From: Dehalobacter sp. CP
GTDB lineage: Bacteria; Bacillota_B; Desulfitobacteriia; Desulfitobacteriales; Syntrophobotulaceae
Length of the DNA stretch: 64,000 nt
Direction: 5' to 3'
Assembly (NCBI GenBank): GCA_009910795.1
Contig: VMEE01000083.1
Location: forward strand, 124,001-188,000
The notes under the pieces are model-generated. The model searched no databases. It was not told the DNA's origin and worked only from the letters and a program-made list of their open reading frames with translations. Positions within the stretch are counted from its first letter, which is position 1. Each line of letters opens with the position of its first letter. The position numbers were made by a program, and so were the translations under genes. Below, in pieces: positions 35,899-44,387 of the stretch.

Positions 35899-36238
35899 AT
35901 ATCCGATTACTGAACAAATCATAAAAATTGCTTCTGAAAAAGCCAAGGAGAATAATGCGCGTAGTATTACGCGCATTACCTTGGTTGTCGGGGAACAGTC
36001 CGGCTTTATTGGCGAATCCATTCAGATGTATTTTGACATTATTTCGAAAGACACCCTCTGTGAGGGGGCTGTTCTCGAGATGGAGAATATTAAAGCCAAG
36101 TGGTACTGCCCGGACTGCAATATTCATTATGCGCGTCAGCCGTTTTCTTTTGCCTGCCCTGACTGCGGTAATGATGGTATGCCAACAAACATTGGAAAAG
36201 AATTCTATGTTAAAGATATAGAAATAGAAACAGAATAA
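35891..36238 (+). CDS. hypA: Hydrogenase nickel incorporation protein HypA
   Basis: 115 aa. ATG 35891 gives the conserved MHE start, in which His2 binds nickel; longer starts upstream would bury it. The zinc site is made by CPDC (73, 76) and CPDC (89, 92). With HypB it delivers Ni to EchE. Overlaps the echF stop by 8 bases. Confidence 0.95.
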   Translation: MHEYPITEQIIKIASEKAKENNARSITRITLVVGEQSGFIGESIQMYFDIISKDTLCEGAVLEMENIKAKWYCPDCNIHYARQPFSFACPDCGNDGMPTNIGKEFYVKDIEIETE

Positions 36239-36254
36239 AAAGGGGGGGCCTTAA

Positions 36255-36905
36255 GTGGCTGAAAAAGAAATTCAGGTTGTCCAGAACATTTTTGATGAAA
36301 ATGATAGGATAGCCTTTGCGACGCAGGAAAAACTAGGCAAGATGGGCGTATTTGTTGTGAATATCATGGGGGCTCCCGGAGCAGGAAAGACATCGAGCAT
36401 TATTAATCTAATCCGGCAGCTTTCTGAAAACAAAGTGTATGTGATCGAAGGAGATATTGAATCGGATATTGACACTGTCAAGCTCAAAGAGTTAGGCATT
36501 GAAGCGATCCAGATCAACACGAATGGCGCATGTCATCTAGATGCGCCTACGATCCAGAGTTCCTTGGACGGATTGTCTTTCGACAAGCCCGGCCTGTTGT
36601 TCATCGAAAATATTGGTAATTTGGTCTGTCCGGCAGAATTCCAAATTGGTGAGCATATTAAAATGCTGATTTGTTCAGCAGCTGAGGGAAGCGATAAGCC
36701 GTATAAATATCCGCTGGCTTTTGAAAAAGCGGATGTGATTTTGCTTACGAAATGTGATTTAAAAACATATGTCGATTTTAACGATGAATTCTTCCTTAAA
36801 GGTGTTAGAGCGCTGAATAAAACTGCGCCGGTGTTTGAAGTCAACGCCAAAACCGGACAAGGCTTTGAAGATGTTGCGGGATGGCTGCTGCAAAGAAAAA
36901 GCTAG
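36255..36905 (+). CDS. hypB: Hydrogenase nickel incorporation GTPase HypB
   Basis: 216 aa from GTG 36255 with GGGGGGG upstream. SIMIBI GTPase: P-loop GAPGAGKT (39-46), EGDIESDIDT, the metal-site motif GACHLDA, ENIGNLVCP and TKCDL for guanine. There is no histidine-rich N-terminal stretch, so it does not store nickel. It works with HypA to load nickel into the hydrogenase large subunit. Confidence 0.95.
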   Translation: MAEKEIQVVQNIFDENDRIAFATQEKLGKMGVFVVNIMGAPGAGKTSSIINLIRQLSENKVYVIEGDIESDIDTVKLKELGIEAIQINTNGACHLDAPTIQSSLDGLSFDKPGLLFIENIGNLVCPAEFQIGEHIKMLICSAAEGSDKPYKYPLAFEKADVILLTKCDLKTYVDFNDEFFLKGVRALNKTAPVFEVNAKTGQGFEDVAGWLLQRKS

Positions 36906-36958
36906 AAGGTCATTCTTTGCTTTTTTAGGTCAACCGTAATAAAATAATTTTAGTATTA

Positions 36959-36999
36959 TGTCAGCCCTAAATCCTGTATATCACAATTTTGAGCTGACA
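36959..36999. promoter_or_regulatory. Inverted repeat between hypB and hypC
   Basis: TGTCAGC (36959-36965) and GCTGACA (36993-36999) form a 7-base inverted repeat 27 bases apart, 46 bases before hypC, in the only gap between hypA and hypD. It could be an operator or a processing hairpin; no promoter boxes were convincing. Confidence 0.35.
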
Positions 37000-37045
37000 T
37001 GGTGCTAACAGATACTAGCGGCATTGAAACAGGGTGGTGAACGAA

Positions 37046-37270
37046 ATGTGTGTGGCTGTTCCTGGAAAAGTGGTGGAAGTGACTGATTTTACCGGCAAGG
37101 TTGATTTCCAGGGAAATATTATCGATGTCAATATGGCCCTGGTGGATGCCCAAGCAGGTGATTACGTGCTGGTTCATGCAGGATGTGCTATTGAAGTCAT
37201 TCAGAAGGACACCGCTGATGAAATTTTGGAGTTATTTGCAGAATTGGAGTCACTAAAATATGAATCTTGA
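37046..37270 (+). CDS. hypC: HypC/HupF hydrogenase assembly chaperone
   Basis: 74 aa. ATG 37046, with AGGGTGG 8 bases upstream, gives the conserved MCVAVPGKV start, whose Cys2 is needed to bind the Fe(CN)2CO unit. The upstream alternative start would not expose Cys2. It works with HypD. The hypD start lies within its last codons. Confidence 0.95.
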   Translation: MCVAVPGKVVEVTDFTGKVDFQGNIIDVNMALVDAQAGDYVLVHAGCAIEVIQKDTADEILELFAELESLKYES

Positions 37271-38306
37271 TAAGATACTGAAAGAGCTTGCCGGCGATCA
37301 TCAGGAGCTTAAAATCATGGAAGTATGCGGAACTCATACTTCCTCAATCTTTAAGAACGGCATACGCAGTCTGCTTTCGCCAAAGATCAGGCTTATATCC
37401 GGCCCGGGCTGTCCGGTGTGCGTAACTCCGGCTTCCTATATTGATAAAGCCATTGAATGGGCCATGACCCCAAACTGCGTGCTGCTTACCTTTGGCGATA
37501 TGATGAAAGTGCCGGGCTCGGAGAAATCTTTAAGTGAAGCCAAGGCGGACGGGGCAAGGGTCGAGATCATGTACTCACCGCAGGAAGCGCTTAAAAAGGC
37601 CGCAGCCAACCCGGAACTTACGTATGTGATCGCCTGCGTCGGCTTTGAAACCACGATTCCGTCTTATGCACTGGTTATGGAGCAGACGGAGCGTTCCGGT
37701 CTGACGAATATTAAGTTTTTGACTGCGCTGCGCAGGGTTATGCCGGCGCTTGATTTTATCTGCGCCACCGATAATGAAATATCAGCGTTTATTGCGCCGG
37801 GGCATGTCAGCACGATTCTTGGTTCGCAGGCCTATGCTGGTCTGGCGGAGCGGTATATGAAGCCTTTTGCCGTAGCCGGCTTTGAAGGGGAACATATCCT
37901 GATCGCCATTTACGATTTGGTCAAACAATTCGAAAATCATAAACACGAAGTGCATAATCTTTATCCTTCCGTGGTTAAGCCGGAAGGGAACGCGGTTGCG
38001 TTAGCCTATATCAGCAATTATTTTGAGTCTGGACCGGCTTTTTGGCGCGGGATCGGAGTTATTGAGGATTCCGGTTTATACCTGAATCAGAAATACCGGA
38101 AATACGATGCCGGTTCGGCCGATCTTACCGGTGACGCTGCTCAAAAAACGACGAACTGCCGCTGCGGCGAGGTTATCCTTGGCAAGATCAACCCTGACGA
38201 GTGCCCGATGTTCGGTAAGGCCTGTACACCGGCCAAAGCGCAGGGGCCCTGTATGGTATCGTCTGAGGGTACCTGCGGCATCTGGTACCGGTTTACCAGA
38301 AAGTAA
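37260..38306 (+). CDS. hypD: Hydrogenase Fe-CN/CO assembly protein HypD
   Basis: 348 aa. The conserved cysteine motifs are present: VCGTHT (Cys23), GPGCPVC (Cys51, Cys54) and the C-terminal [4Fe-4S] cysteines (CRCGEVILG, CPMFGKACTP). VGFETT and PGHVSTI are further signatures. It builds the Fe(CN)2CO unit on the HypCD complex. It overlaps hypC by 11 bases. A 177-base gap follows before hypE. Confidence 0.95.
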   Translation: MNLDKILKELAGDHQELKIMEVCGTHTSSIFKNGIRSLLSPKIRLISGPGCPVCVTPASYIDKAIEWAMTPNCVLLTFGDMMKVPGSEKSLSEAKADGARVEIMYSPQEALKKAAANPELTYVIACVGFETTIPSYALVMEQTERSGLTNIKFLTALRRVMPALDFICATDNEISAFIAPGHVSTILGSQAYAGLAERYMKPFAVAGFEGEHILIAIYDLVKQFENHKHEVHNLYPSVVKPEGNAVALAYISNYFESGPAFWRGIGVIEDSGLYLNQKYRKYDAGSADLTGDAAQKTTNCRCGEVILGKINPDECPMFGKACTPAKAQGPCMVSSEGTCGIWYRFTRK

Positions 38307-38379
38307 CCCATCCATATATTTTTAAGTAACGTTTAAACGTTGCTTATGAGAAAATAAGTCGGGAAAATATACGAAGAAG

Positions 38380-38415
38380 ATAGATAAGATAGATACAATA
38401 GATAAGATAGATACA
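38380..38415 (+). repeat. Exact 18-base tandem duplication between hypD and hypE
   Basis: ATAGATAAGATAGATACA occurs twice back to back (38380-38397 and 38398-38415) and is itself built of GATA-like steps. A 14-base palindrome (AACGTTTAAACGTT, 38328-38341) and a hairpin (CAGGCT ... AGCCTG, 38443-38458) flank it. Probably replication slippage, possibly a regulatory spacer. Confidence 0.85.
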
Positions 38416-38483
38416 GGAAGATAGTTTACAGATGGACTCAGGCAGGCTAAGCAGCCTGTAATGAAAAATGAGTAGGTGAGTAA

Positions 38484-39473
38484 ATGAAGATTGTAATGGC
38501 GCATGGGAGCGGCGGCAATGCTACCAGGGAGCTTATCAAAGATCTTTTCCATAAATATTTAGCCAACGATTATCTTGATAAAATGGAAGATTCGGCAATC
38601 CTGCCTGTTTCCGAATATCCGCTGGCGATGACCACCGATTCTTTTGTGGTCACGCCTCTGGAATTTCCGGGCGGAGATATCGGCAAGCTTGCTATCTGCG
38701 GAACAGTAAACGATCTCTGGATGGCAGGAGCCGAACCTCAGTATCTGACAGCAGGATTTATTCTCGAAGAAGGCCTCGATGTGGATTTGCTTGACCGCGT
38801 TGTCGCTTCACTGAGTAGAACGGCTAAGGAAGCAGGCATTAAAATTGTTGCCGGAGATACCAAAGTCGTTCAGGGAAATGGCGGTTTGTATATCAATACA
38901 GCTGGTCTGGGTTTCAGAAAAAGCGGCAGGCGGATTGGCACGGATATGATCCGTGAGGGAGATGCGCTTATTGTCAGCGGTGATTTGGGCAACCATCACG
39001 CCTGCATCATGTCTCAGCGCATGGAGATTGTCAATTCAATCCAAAGTGACTGTGCAAATCTTGGACCCATGGTTGAAGATTTGCTTCAGGCAGGCATTGA
39101 GGTCCGCGCGATGAGGGATATTACCCGGGGGGGCTTGGGCACGGTTCTGAATGAGATTGCCGAAGCTTCGAACCATGCCGTAGAAATCGAGGAGAAAAGC
39201 ATTCCTGTGGATCCGGAAGTCAAATCCTTCTGTGATATCTTAGGCCTGGATCCACTCTATATGGCCAATGAAGGAAAGTTTCTCTGTATCACTGCTCAGG
39301 AACATGCGGAACGGGCTCTGAATATTCTAAAGCAAAATTCTCTTGGCACTAAGGCGAGGCTGATTGGAAGCGTCACAGAGACCGGAAAACCTCTCGTAAC
39401 AGTGAAAACAAGACTCGGAGGGAAAAGGGTTATCGATGTCTTATATGGTGAAGGCCTTCCAAGGATTTGTTAG
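38484..39473 (+). CDS. hypE: Hydrogenase expression/formation protein HypE
   Basis: 329 aa. The C-terminal PRIC ends with the cysteine that carries carbamoyl and is dehydrated to cyanide. The PurM-like ATP fold shows MAHGSGGNATRELI, SEYPLAMTTDSFVVTPL, GDIGKLAICGTVNDLWMAGA's region and TRGGLGTVLNE. Its normal partner HypF is not in the window. It overlaps the next gene by 38 bases. Confidence 0.95.
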   Translation: MKIVMAHGSGGNATRELIKDLFHKYLANDYLDKMEDSAILPVSEYPLAMTTDSFVVTPLEFPGGDIGKLAICGTVNDLWMAGAEPQYLTAGFILEEGLDVDLLDRVVASLSRTAKEAGIKIVAGDTKVVQGNGGLYINTAGLGFRKSGRRIGTDMIREGDALIVSGDLGNHHACIMSQRMEIVNSIQSDCANLGPMVEDLLQAGIEVRAMRDITRGGLGTVLNEIAEASNHAVEIEEKSIPVDPEVKSFCDILGLDPLYMANEGKFLCITAQEHAERALNILKQNSLGTKARLIGSVTETGKPLVTVKTRLGGKRVIDVLYGEGLPRIC

Positions 39474-41373
39474 AAGCCCTTTAAGAAGCAGGGAACTGTC
39501 AGCTAAGGGCTTTCTGATCTGGATTGCATCTACAGCATTCATCCAGGTCATTGTTGCTGAAATGATCCAACGGGGAGATTTCAAATCAGCTTTTGTATGG
39601 ATCTATTCCAATCTCCTGGTATTTTTAATGAACGATTTTTTGGCAGTTGTACTTCTGTGTTTTTTTCTTTTTCTTACGGGGAATCTGCGGCTTACGGTCA
39701 TTTCTTCATCCGTCCTGCTGATTTTACTTTCGTTAACAAATATGGTGAAGAAACAGTTTTTAGGGGATCCTTTGTTTCCCTGGGATTTTGGGAGATTCGA
39801 TCAGGTTTATAATCTGCTGCCGAAGATTTCTGGAGAAGTGCTGCCGGTCCTTTTTTTTCTTGGCGTGATGATTATCGTCCTCATTCTGGCCGGGGTATTC
39901 TTTATTCCGAAATATCGCCTCCGCTTAAGGACCAGAATGGGTGTTCTTGTGGGTGTCGCTATTCTGATTCCATTGCTGGTTTTTTACCGGCATACGCCGA
40001 TCCAGACGTTGTTTAAAATGGCCGAGATCGAACATATCTACTGGGTCCAAACCCAAAACAGCTTAGAGAACGGTTTTCTTTTGGGTTTCATGATGAACAC
40101 GGAATATATCATGGTTTTGAAGCCGGCCGGCTACAGTGAAGAAACCATCAGCAAGATCACAGCTGAGGACAAAGCCGATTCGGCAGTGGCTGCTGCCAGT
40201 GTTCAGGACAGCGGAATGAAGTCGGATATTGTTGTCATTCTGGATGAATCTTTCTGGGACCCTACCAGGTTCCCGAAGGTTGCTTTTTCTGAAGATCCGC
40301 TTCCCAATTTTAGAAGATTAAGCAATGAGGGAACTTCAGGTCAGATCTTGTCCCCTGTATTCGGAGGAAGTACGGCAAATGTGGAATTTGAGTTTTTGAC
40401 AGGATTATCGACCAATTTCCTGCCACAGGGAGCGATTGCTTACCAGCAGTATGTCACAAAATCCCTGCCTGCTTTACCGAACTTACTTCAGCGTTACGGC
40501 TACGAGACGACGGCTATTCATCCCTACCACGGCTGGTTCTATGACAGGGAAAAGATTTACCCGCTGCTGGGTTTTCAGCACTTTTACAGTCTGGAAGATT
40601 TCAACGGGGCAAAAATTGACGGTGAATATATCGCAGATATCGAAGTCAGTAAAAGAATTATTCAAGAACTTCAAACAGCCGATCAGCCGGAATTCATTTT
40701 TGCTGTAACGATGCAAAATCACGGTCCTTATCCGGCGGACCGTTACAGTGATCATACGGTTAGTACATCAGGCAGTCTTACATCCGAAGGAAAAGGGATT
40801 TTAGATACCTATGCGGAAGGAGTGCGGGATGCAGATGCGTCGCTGGCTTATCTGACTGACTATTTGCGGAAATCGGACAGGCCGACAATCGTCGTTTACT
40901 TTGGGGACCACCTGCCTTTTTTGGGCAAAGATTATCAGGTTTATAAAGAAACCGGCTATATTACCGGGAATGAAAATCAATGGTCAACGGAAGATACCTT
41001 AAAAATGAAATCGGTCCCACTGATCATCTGGTCCAACGATCAACCGGACACGGTTGAAACAAAGGCAGATACAGATGCAGATGCGAGTTCTGCGGACGCA
41101 GCCAAAACGATACGAGGTACCACAGATTTGGGACTTATCAGCCCGTCGTTTCTAGGGGCCTATTTGTTGAAACAGCTAAATTATCCAGGAAATACTATTT
41201 TTGAGTATACCAGCCGGATGGCGGATGTCCTGCCTGCTTACGGCAAATCGGTCTTCGTTGACCGGCACGGGCAGACGTACAACGAGCTTCCTTCATCATT
41301 CCAGGAAGCAGAAAAAAATTACTGGCTGCTGGAATATGACCTGTTATTTGGAAAGCAATATTCAAAAAAATAA
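39436..41373 (+). CDS. LtaS-type membrane sulfatase, second paralog
   Basis: 645 aa from ATG 39436, inside the 3' end of hypE, with AGGG about 7 bases upstream; ATG 39445 is an alternative. Five membrane helices lie at about 25-190, then the alkaline-phosphatase fold: DESFWDP, GGSTANVEFEFLTG with the presumed catalytic Thr (about 313) and YFGDHLPFLG (about 488). It lacks the IPT/TIG extension of the paralog at 8926-11010. A short Asp/Ala-rich insert lies near residue 550. It probably modifies a surface polymer with phosphoglycerol-like groups. Its co-location with hyp genes looks fortuitous. Confidence 0.85.
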   Translation: MSYMVKAFQGFVRSPLRSRELSAKGFLIWIASTAFIQVIVAEMIQRGDFKSAFVWIYSNLLVFLMNDFLAVVLLCFFLFLTGNLRLTVISSSVLLILLSLTNMVKKQFLGDPLFPWDFGRFDQVYNLLPKISGEVLPVLFFLGVMIIVLILAGVFFIPKYRLRLRTRMGVLVGVAILIPLLVFYRHTPIQTLFKMAEIEHIYWVQTQNSLENGFLLGFMMNTEYIMVLKPAGYSEETISKITAEDKADSAVAAASVQDSGMKSDIVVILDESFWDPTRFPKVAFSEDPLPNFRRLSNEGTSGQILSPVFGGSTANVEFEFLTGLSTNFLPQGAIAYQQYVTKSLPALPNLLQRYGYETTAIHPYHGWFYDREKIYPLLGFQHFYSLEDFNGAKIDGEYIADIEVSKRIIQELQTADQPEFIFAVTMQNHGPYPADRYSDHTVSTSGSLTSEGKGILDTYAEGVRDADASLAYLTDYLRKSDRPTIVVYFGDHLPFLGKDYQVYKETGYITGNENQWSTEDTLKMKSVPLIIWSNDQPDTVETKADTDADASSADAAKTIRGTTDLGLISPSFLGAYLLKQLNYPGNTIFEYTSRMADVLPAYGKSVFVDRHGQTYNELPSSFQEAEKNYWLLEYDLLFGKQYSKK

Positions 41374-41469
41374 GGCGAACGTTTGAGACGGGTAAAGTTT
41401 TTAGCTAGAGTTGATAGATCCTATTTTGTGTATTAGAAGCCAGTGAATATACAGGAAAGAGGGATAAGA

Positions 41470-42006
41470 ATGCTTGATTTGTTATATGATAGAAGAAGTA
41501 TCCGTAAATACAGTCCGGCCGCAATAGAAAAGGATAAAATCCAAGACCTGGTCAAGGCTGCTTTGTTGGCTCCTTCCGGTAGAGGGATTCAGCCGCAGCG
41601 TTTCATCATTGTGGAAGATCATGACCTGCTTCAGAAACTTTCCTTGGCCAGGGAGCACGGATCAGCTTTCTTAAGCGGAGCCCCTTTAGTCATTGTGGTC
41701 CTGGCGGACAGCAGTCTGACAGATGTCTGGACCGAAGATGCATCCATAGCTGCGATCATTATTCAATTAGCCGCAAAGTCGATGGGGCTAGGATCCTGCT
41801 GGGTTCAGGTCAGAAACAGAAATCAGTCCGAGGGGAAGACCACGGAAGAATATATTCAGGAAGTGCTGAACATACCCCGGGGCTTAAAAGTGGAATGTAT
41901 GATTGGGCTTGGATATCCTGCTGAACAAAAATTACGCAGGACGGAGCAAGATCTGCAATATCAAAATATATTTGTCAATCAATATGGAACAGAATTTCTA
42001 AACTAA
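41470..42006 (+). CDS. Nitroreductase-family flavoprotein
   Basis: 178 aa from ATG 41470 (GAGGG upstream). The N-terminus DRRSIRKYSP and LLAPSGRGIQPQRFIIV are the FMN-binding features of the nitroreductase fold. GLGYPAE lies at the C-terminal side of the FMN site. It binds FMN and reduces nitro- or quinone-type compounds with NAD(P)H; natural substrates are unknown. Short for the family (about 180-220 aa), but complete. The gap to the previous gene is 96 bases. Confidence 0.88.
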   Translation: MLDLLYDRRSIRKYSPAAIEKDKIQDLVKAALLAPSGRGIQPQRFIIVEDHDLLQKLSLAREHGSAFLSGAPLVIVVLADSSLTDVWTEDASIAAIIIQLAAKSMGLGSCWVQVRNRNQSEGKTTEEYIQEVLNIPRGLKVECMIGLGYPAEQKLRRTEQDLQYQNIFVNQYGTEFLN

Positions 42007-42058
42007 TATTAAGCGTATAAGCTTATCCTAAAAATAAATTCTTGTGGAGGTGTTGTTC

Positions 42059-42373
42059 ATGGATTGTCCGGTGTGTCATGTGAAATTGCAGATGACGGAA
42101 CGCAAAGGAGTAGAAATTGATTACTGTCCGCAGTGCCGCGGGATCTGGCTCGATCGCGGCGAATTGGACAAAATTATTGAAAAATCTCAATCCGAGAGCA
42201 GTACTCAGGAACGCAGACCTGGATATGTGAATGAATACGGAAATTATGAGCATGAAGACAAACATCATGATCGAGAACATGAGCATGCGTATGATCGGGA
42301 CCATTACGGCAAAAATTCGAAGCAACGCAGGGGATCTTTTTTAAGTGATTTGTTCGACTTTGGCGGTGACTGA
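42059..42373 (+). CDS. TFIIB-type zinc-ribbon protein
   Basis: 104 aa from ATG 42059, with GGAGGTG 6 bases upstream. The N-terminal 45 residues are a zinc ribbon: CPVC ... CPQCRGIWLDRGEL. The remainder is rich in His, Asp, Glu and Tyr (HEDKHHDREHEHAYDRDHY), a possible metal-binding stretch, with a conserved-looking FLSDLFDF end. Such zf-TFIIB proteins are common and uncharacterised. Weak hairpin CCTCA ... TGAGG follows. Confidence 0.82.
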   Translation: MDCPVCHVKLQMTERKGVEIDYCPQCRGIWLDRGELDKIIEKSQSESSTQERRPGYVNEYGNYEHEDKHHDREHEHAYDRDHYGKNSKQRRGSFLSDLFDFGGD

Positions 42374-42439
42374 TCCATCCCTCAACGAAAAAGTGAGGAA
42401 TTTATTGCCTGGATAAAAAACAGCAAAAATACAAATTCT

Positions 42440-42954
42440 AAGATTGTAAAAGGGTACGTAATGGTTGAGCCAAGATTCTGTTATGCTCTTTCGGGGGTGT
42501 AACAGGGTCGGCCAAAGATTGTCTGAAGGTCAAAGGCTTTCAGGCAGTCGGAGGGAAGATTTTTAACGGTTGGGAAAAGCTTTAAGGCAGTCGATTAATT
42601 TTTATTGTTTTAGGGTTCCAACCTATCGTTAAGGGTCGAGCTAAGATTATGCCGGGTGTCGTATATTCTATGAGTTTGTAAGTTCGTTACAAAGTTATAG
42701 AATTAATGGTTGGCTGCAGCCGTGAGGTTGCTGTCAGCTGTTAAGATATCTTGCATGGTCGAACAAACCATGATCATAGGTGGCGACCTGCTTGGTTATG
42801 GTCGAGAGATCATGGCTGGGTAATCAACCATCTATGGTGGTGCAAGGTAGATCATTGCGTGCTCTTTTCAGACCAAGATACATAACAGAAAAAGAATGAT
42901 GAAGAATACCAGTCTTATTAACGAAAGAAGCAGAGCAGAAGCCCTGCTTCTTTT
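42440..42954 (+). ncRNA. Candidate large structured RNA, about 500 nt, family not recognised
   Basis: No credible gene lies in this 640-base gap. It contains many stable, separate hairpins on one strand: CTGTTA 42478-42483 / TAACAG 42500-42505; ATTCTAT+TTTGTAA (42665-42681) / TTACAAA+ATAGAAT (42687-42703) with a GTTCG loop; GCAGCC-GTGA-GGTTGC (42716-42731) with a GNRA tetraloop; CATGGT 42754-42759 / ACCATG 42767-42772; AGGT-ggcg-ACCT near 42778. GGTTGG (about 42569) can pair long-range with CCAACC (about 42618). A 15-base motif GGTYGRSCYAAGATT-like recurs three times and GGTCGA twice more. A strong terminator ends it at 42954. The 5' end is uncertain. tmRNA, RNase P and SRP signatures are absent. 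Confidence 0.5.
42924..42954. terminator. Terminator at the end of the structured region
   Basis: AAAGAAGCAG (42924-42933) and CTGCTTCTTT (42944-42953) form a 10-bp stem with a 10-base loop, ending in TTTT. It reads as an intrinsic terminator on the plus strand, and partly on the minus strand for the convergent gene. Confidence 0.85.
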
Positions 42955-43013
42955 GCTGAGGCATGAAACGTTCGAATGATCGTAAGCCTTTAAGCCGTGG
43001 ACAAAGTACACGT

Positions 43014-44387
43014 TTAAATAATGGTTATACCTTCAGCAAGATGAAGCAGGGTAAACAGTTCAGACGGCACAAGGCGGTCTAAAAAGGAAATCAGCCGGAT
43101 CTGCCATTCTTTCATTTCTCCAGTGGCTGCGTGTCCGGAACGGATAAATAATGACGGATCGGGCGCCGGGAATGATTTGATCAGCAGTGCAAGTTCCAGT
43201 GCGGTTAAAGAATGATAAACACTGTCATATTCATCTTCAAAAAGACAGGATGCTTCGAGAATGTCTGCCAGGTCGGCGGCACTGCGGATTTCTCTCCGGA
43301 TGATGGTAAGCTTATCTTCAATATAACGGCATTGTCGGATTTCTTCGGCAATGTCCCGGAATACGTCATCTGCTAATCTAGGTCCGTCTTCAAAAACGAG
43401 GGAAGAATGCTCCGATTGTGCTTTTAAAGTAATAAAGACTGCTTCCAACTTCTCATTGCTCAAAGCATTTTTGAGTCTTGCGGCAAATGGAATTATACTT
43501 TCTTTCAGTAGCTGAACCAGGCTGCTGTCATCGAGCGTGAGGTCGTCGCTGACTTGCGTCAAAGCATGCTGCAGCCTAAGATCAAGTTCTTGGTCTGGGA
43601 GATTTGCTAATTTCTGCTGAAGGTATTCCCGGTCCTGTTGACTGATATTCAATTGATGCGCAGGCTTGCCGGCCATTACTGAACCAAGTGATTGAGCGAA
43701 TACCAGCTCAAAAATATTCAGCAGCAAGTCCTCAGAGTGATCGTGATACCCGCGCAGCAGACATTGGATGTCTTCGCCGGGGAAATTCAGGCAGAAAGTA
43801 TCCTCACGGTATAATTGCTGCAAGTAATGATGAATATAGACAATCCCCGTTGAATCCATCTGATCATTGCTAAGCGGGTAATCGATTGAACCGGGTGTTT
43901 CGTGCGCAGCGAATTCAGGATCGTAAGCTGTAAAAAATGCAGGAATGCCATTTTCGAGCGTGTCGCTATAGGCCTGGTTAATAAAGGTCAAACCGTCATG
44001 ATTAATAACAGACAGAAGTGTTTTGGCTTCACTGATGCGAAGATCAATAATGTTTCTGCCTTCCTGAAATAGATCGTTGATTTGGTTTTGCCTGAGACAA
44101 TTCAAACAGAGATCGGGATGGGACAGGCTTTTCAGATAGATACCGATCGTATACAGGATGGACAGCATGATACTTTGCGCTGTTTCCGACTTTACGGAGC
44201 AGCTGTCCCCATGTGTAAACCTTTTCAGTTGTTTCGTCAGGAGTTTAATGATTTGTGTTTGCATATGCTGAAGTTCAACGTCAGTCAGTAGTCCATGCTG
44301 AAGAGCCTGTTCCAAAAGTGACTGAAGAACAGCGCTTTCAGGAAGAGACATATTCAATACCGCGTTTTTTTTGAGTATATTCACCAT
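43014..44387 (-). CDS. Uncharacterised protein, DUF6179-like
   Basis: 457 aa from the ATG at 44387, with AGGAGG 7 bases upstream. It is largely helical, with no signal peptide, membrane helix or recognised catalytic motif. The start overlaps the stop of the upstream gene (ATGGTGA), so the two are coupled. I associate the pair with the DUF6323/DUF6179 families that occur side by side in Clostridia; this is from memory and unverified. The function is unknown. Four cysteines are scattered (for example CLNC), without an obvious metal site. Confidence 0.75.
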   Translation of the reverse strand: MVNILKKNAVLNMSLPESAVLQSLLEQALQHGLLTDVELQHMQTQIIKLLTKQLKRFTHGDSCSVKSETAQSIMLSILYTIGIYLKSLSHPDLCLNCLRQNQINDLFQEGRNIIDLRISEAKTLLSVINHDGLTFINQAYSDTLENGIPAFFTAYDPEFAAHETPGSIDYPLSNDQMDSTGIVYIHHYLQQLYREDTFCLNFPGEDIQCLLRGYHDHSEDLLLNIFELVFAQSLGSVMAGKPAHQLNISQQDREYLQQKLANLPDQELDLRLQHALTQVSDDLTLDDSSLVQLLKESIIPFAARLKNALSNEKLEAVFITLKAQSEHSSLVFEDGPRLADDVFRDIAEEIRQCRYIEDKLTIIRREIRSAADLADILEASCLFEDEYDSVYHSLTALELALLIKSFPAPDPSLFIRSGHAATGEMKEWQIRLISFLDRLVPSELFTLLHLAEGITII

